Assembly: GCF_900112025.1 (NCBI RefSeq)
Contig: NZ_FOKL01000015.1
Location: forward strand, 19,094 to 83,093
Source: Janthinobacterium sp. 344
Lineage (GTDB): Bacteria > Pseudomonadota > Gammaproteobacteria > Burkholderiales > Burkholderiaceae_D
Length of the DNA stretch: 64,000 nt
Direction of reading: 5' to 3'
Shown here: one piece after another, positions 61,531 through 64,000 of the stretch
How positions within the stretch are numbered: the first letter of the stretch is position 1
How the letters are laid out: the number at the start of each line of letters is the position of its first letter
Position numbers and translations under genes: made by a program
Notes under the pieces: model-generated
Database searches by the model: none
What the model was told of the DNA's origin: nothing
What the model saw: the letters and a program-made list of their open reading frames with translations, nothing else

Positions 61531-62535
61531 ATGATCAAGCAAAATCCCAAAGAATTCCCGCTGCGCACCGTCGATATCATCGTCTACCCGGGCTTCAAGG
61601 CGCTCGAAGCCATCGGCGCCATGAAAGTATTTGATTACGCCAACACGCATTTGCGCCTGCGCAATCTGCCTGGCGGCTATGACATGCGCATCGCCTCGAC
61701 GGCCATCGGCCCCGTCGAGTCGGATACCCTGATGTCGCTGCACGCCAGCAAGGCGCTCGATGCGCACCGCCTGCCCGACCTGGCCGTGATCGTCGGCTGC
61801 CACCATGTCGAGCAAGTGCTGCAGGACATCCCCGCCCTCGCCGCCTGGGTGGCCGAAGCGGCGCCGCGCATCGGGACCCTGGCGGCCCTGTGCACGGGCT
61901 GTTTCTTCCTGGCCGAGGCGGGCGTACTCGATGGCAAGAGCGCGGCCACGCACTGGAGCGCCGTGGACAGCCTGCGCCAGCGCTATCCGTTGATACAGGT
62001 CAATGCCGATGCGATTTTCGTGCGGGAAGGAAAATTCTGGACGTCGGCCGGCGTGACGGCCGGCATCGACCTGGCGCTGGCCCTGGTGGAAGACGATTTC
62101 AGCCGCGATATTGCGCTGGAAGTGGCGCGCGACCTGGTGGTGTACCTGAAGCGGCCCGGTGGCCAGTCGCAGTTTTCCGTGCACCTGTCGAGCCAGATGA
62201 CGACGCACCCCACCATCCGCCAGTTGCAGGGCTGGATCATGGAGCACCTGACAGAAGAGCTCACTGTACCGCTGCTGGCGGCCAGGCTGGCCATGAGCGA
62301 GCGCAATTTTACGCGCGTGTTCCAGCGCGAAACGGGGACCAGCCCCACGGAATTCATCGAGACGGCGCGCTTCGAAGTGGCGCGTCGCTTGCTGGAAGAT
62401 AATGTGTCGTCATTGAAACAGGTTGCCGTGCAGGCGGGCTTGCACAGCGAGGAAAGGCTGCGCCGCCTGTTTCAAAAGAAACTCGCCATCACGCCGCGCG
62501 ACTACCGCGAACGCTTTTCCAGCACGGCGCGCTAG
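61531..62535 (+). CDS. GlxA-family AraC-type regulator with DJ-1/PfpI domain
   Basis: A 334-residue transcriptional regulator. The N-terminal ~170 residues form a DJ-1/PfpI-like amidotransferase-type domain (VDIIVYPGFKALEAIGAMKVFDYAN; IGTLAALCTGCFFLAEAGVLDGKSAATHW, with the nucleophile-elbow Cys). The C-terminal AraC domain (about 235-325) has two helix-turn-helix units (LTVPLLAARLAMSERNFTRVFQRETGTSPTEFIE and SSLKQVAVQAGLHSEERLRRLFQKKL). Such regulators usually control amino-acid or amine catabolism. It is divergent from the DUF6701 gene. The frame to TTG 61489 lacks support; ATG 61531 gives the family N-terminus. Confidence 0.88.
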   Translation: MIKQNPKEFPLRTVDIIVYPGFKALEAIGAMKVFDYANTHLRLRNLPGGYDMRIASTAIGPVESDTLMSLHASKALDAHRLPDLAVIVGCHHVEQVLQDIPALAAWVAEAAPRIGTLAALCTGCFFLAEAGVLDGKSAATHWSAVDSLRQRYPLIQVNADAIFVREGKFWTSAGVTAGIDLALALVEDDFSRDIALEVARDLVVYLKRPGGQSQFSVHLSSQMTTHPTIRQLQGWIMEHLTEELTVPLLAARLAMSERNFTRVFQRETGTSPTEFIETARFEVARRLLEDNVSSLKQVAVQAGLHSEERLRRLFQKKLAITPRDYRERFSSTAR

Positions 62536-62539
62536 GAGG

Positions 62540-62773
62540 TCAGCGCAGCTTGCCGTGACGCACGTGGCGCGTGGCCAGTTGGCGGTTCTGCCGGGCCAGC
62601 GGCGTAAACATCAGCGCGCACAGCAGATAGGTGGCCAGCAGCGCCAGCCAGATGGCGGGCGTGGCCAGCATGGCGGCATTGCTCCACCATAAGGCCAGCA
62701 GGGAAGACAGGGCCGCGCCCAGGAAGACGGGCAGCATGCGGCGCAAGGTGGCGAGGTAGGCAGTGGCAAACAT
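62540..62773 (-). CDS. Small membrane protein, two predicted spans
   Basis: A 77-residue hydrophobic protein starting MFATAYLATLRRMLPVFLG. Two membrane helices are visible: LPVFLGAALSSLLALWW and TPAIWLALLATYLLCALMF, followed by a basic tail (RQNRQLATRHVRHGKLR) that should face the cytoplasm. GGGAG seven bases before ATG 62773 favours it over the longer frame to 62806. No family recognised. It converges on the GlxA-type gene, 4 bases away. Confidence 0.7.
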   Translation of the reverse strand: MFATAYLATLRRMLPVFLGAALSSLLALWWSNAAMLATPAIWLALLATYLLCALMFTPLARQNRQLATRHVRHGKLR

Positions 62774-62890
62774 GGACGGCTCCCAAAGCAAGGCGGATGC
62801 CTTCACACTAGCAGGGGTCCAGGCCGAAGTACAGCCTGCCGCCCTGCCGTGGCCGTCAAGTGTTGCGCAATACGGACACAGTACCGTCGC

Positions 62891-63997
62891 TTAATAGAGC
62901 ACCACGGAACGGATCGATTCGCCGCTCTTCATCAGGTCGAAGCCTTCGTTGATGCGTTCGAGCGGCAAGCGGTGCGTGATCAGGTCATCAATGTTGAGCT
63001 TGCCTTCCATGTACCAGTCGACGATCTTCGGCACGTCCGTGCGGCCCCGCGCCCCGCCGAAGGCCGAACCGCGCCATTCGCGTCCCGTCACCAGCTGGAA
63101 CGGCCGCGTGGAAATTTCCTGGCCCGCCGCCGCCACGCCGATGATGAAGGACTTGCCCCAGCCCTTGTGCGTGCACTCGAGCGCCTGGCGCATCAGCGTG
63201 GTGTTGCCCACGCATTCAAACGAATAATCGGCGCCGCCGTCCGTCAGCTGCACGATGGCGTCGACGACGTTCTCCACCTCGTTCGGATTGATGAAATGCG
63301 TCATGCCGAACTTGCGCGCGATGGCCTGGCGCGCCGGGTTGATGTCGATGCCGATGATTTTATCGGCGCCGACCATCTTCGCCGCCTGGATCACGTTCAG
63401 GCCAATGCCGCCCAGGCCGAACACGGCCACGTTGGCGCCCGCCTCGACCTTGGCCGAGAACAAGACGGCGCCCACGCCCGTCGTCACGCCGCAGCCGATG
63501 TAGCAGACCTTGTCGAACGGCGCGTCTTCACGGATCTTGGCGAGCGCGATTTCCGGCACGACGATGTAATTGGAAAAGGTGGACGTGCCCATGTAGTGGA
63601 ACAGCGGCTGGCCGTTCAGCGAAAAACGGCTGGTGGCGTCCGGCATCAGGCCGCGCCCCTGGGTGGAGCGGATGGCCTGGCACAGGTTCGTCTTTTGCGA
63701 CAGGCAGAATTTGCATTGGCGGCATTCCGGCGTGTACAGGGGGATGACGTGGTCATCCTTTTTCAGGGTCGTCACGCCCGGGCCCACGTCGACGACGACG
63801 CCGGCGCCTTCATGGCCGAGGATGGCGGGGAAGATACCCTCCGGATCGGCGCCGGAGAGCGTGTAGTAATCCGTGTGGCAGATGCCCGTGGCTTTCAGCT
63901 CGACCAGCACTTCGCCGGCGCGCGGGCCGGCCAGGTCGACTTCTTCGATGGTCAGCGGGGCGCCCGCCTTCCAGGCAATCGCGGCTTTGGTTTTCAT
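62891..63997 (-). CDS. frmA: S-(hydroxymethyl)glutathione / class III alcohol dehydrogenase
   Basis: Cytoplasmic zinc enzyme that oxidises S-hydroxymethylglutathione to S-formylglutathione, the key step of glutathione-dependent formaldehyde detoxification; it also reduces S-nitrosoglutathione. The 368-residue length is typical. Catalytic zinc ligands are in TGICHTDYYTLSG and GHEGAG; the structural zinc cluster is CRQCKFCLSQKTNLC; the dinucleotide fold is VFGLGGIGLNVIQAAKMVGADKIIGIDINPARQAIARKFG. The ATG at 63997 lies at the window edge, so no upstream site can be judged. The usual partner S-formylglutathione hydrolase would lie outside the window. Confidence 0.95.
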   Translation of the reverse strand: MKTKAAIAWKAGAPLTIEEVDLAGPRAGEVLVELKATGICHTDYYTLSGADPEGIFPAILGHEGAGVVVDVGPGVTTLKKDDHVIPLYTPECRQCKFCLSQKTNLCQAIRSTQGRGLMPDATSRFSLNGQPLFHYMGTSTFSNYIVVPEIALAKIREDAPFDKVCYIGCGVTTGVGAVLFSAKVEAGANVAVFGLGGIGLNVIQAAKMVGADKIIGIDINPARQAIARKFGMTHFINPNEVENVVDAIVQLTDGGADYSFECVGNTTLMRQALECTHKGWGKSFIIGVAAAGQEISTRPFQLVTGREWRGSAFGGARGRTDVPKIVDWYMEGKLNIDDLITHRLPLERINEGFDLMKSGESIRSVVLY

Positions 63998-64000
63998 GTG

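Overview
The window is GC-rich chromosomal DNA, dense with housekeeping and environmental-lifestyle genes. Gene content and protein style point to a betaproteobacterium of the family Oxalobacteraceae, most like Janthinobacterium. Supporting signs are a PEP-CTERM surface protein, a long FadE, a UbiH-type hydroxylase, PsiF repeats and a triple AIM24 locus. This placement is inference from protein style, not a database match. No phage, IS element or CRISPR array is visible.

0-15 kb: a minus-strand run codes for a DsbC-like isomerase, a UbiH-type flavin hydroxylase, a luciferase-like monooxygenase and DkgB. A tRNA-Phe gene follows. Just beyond it lies a visibly AT-richer two-gene insert, an Xre-ImmA/IrrE protein overlapping a DUF4411 PIN-like protein, which looks like a type II toxin-antitoxin module. 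Next come a DUF2058 protein, PsiF, a PAS-GGDEF-EAL membrane protein, an exported S9 peptidase, a diheme cytochrome c peroxidase and two small exported proteins. A second tRNA-Phe gene, nearly identical over 104 bp, closes this part.

15-24.6 kb: a collagen-like lipoprotein, FadE (overlapping a convergent TetA-like exporter by 130 nt), a divergent TetR regulator with two palindromic operators in the shared intergenic DNA, a berberine-bridge-type FAD oxidase, TrhP (tRNA hydroxylation) and a DUF819 membrane protein.

24.6-31.5 kb: an accessory cluster of Stf0-like sulfotransferase, polysaccharide pyruvyl transferase-like protein, a 2-oxoglutarate dioxygenase fused to an atypical Rieske-like domain, and a family 2 glycosyltransferase. 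The genes are tightly coupled and face a convergent ABC exporter. This is the best candidate for an undescribed system, probably making and exporting a decorated glycan or glycoconjugate.

31.5-46 kb: GdhA, a flavin reductase, a DUF2807 protein, an enoyl-CoA hydratase, a Cif-like secreted epoxide hydrolase, three AIM24 paralogues, a secreted subtilase coupled to a PEP-CTERM protein, and an Lrp/AsnC regulator divergent from an orphan acetolactate synthase. Two copies of a ~118-nt imperfect palindromic repeat lie in the convergent gaps after gdhA and after the acetolactate synthase, and their ends covary.

46-64 kb: an AraC regulator divergent from a cytochrome P450, GNAT and MazG-like proteins, two exported proteins, an Aer-like chemoreceptor, a DEAD-box helicase with two DbpA-type RNA-binding domains, two alpha/beta hydrolases, an M28 aminopeptidase, an SRPBCC protein, a very large DUF6701 surface protein, a GlxA-type regulator, a small membrane protein and glutathione-dependent formaldehyde dehydrogenase FrmA. 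Most long reading frames antiparallel to these genes are GC-rich shadows and are omitted.
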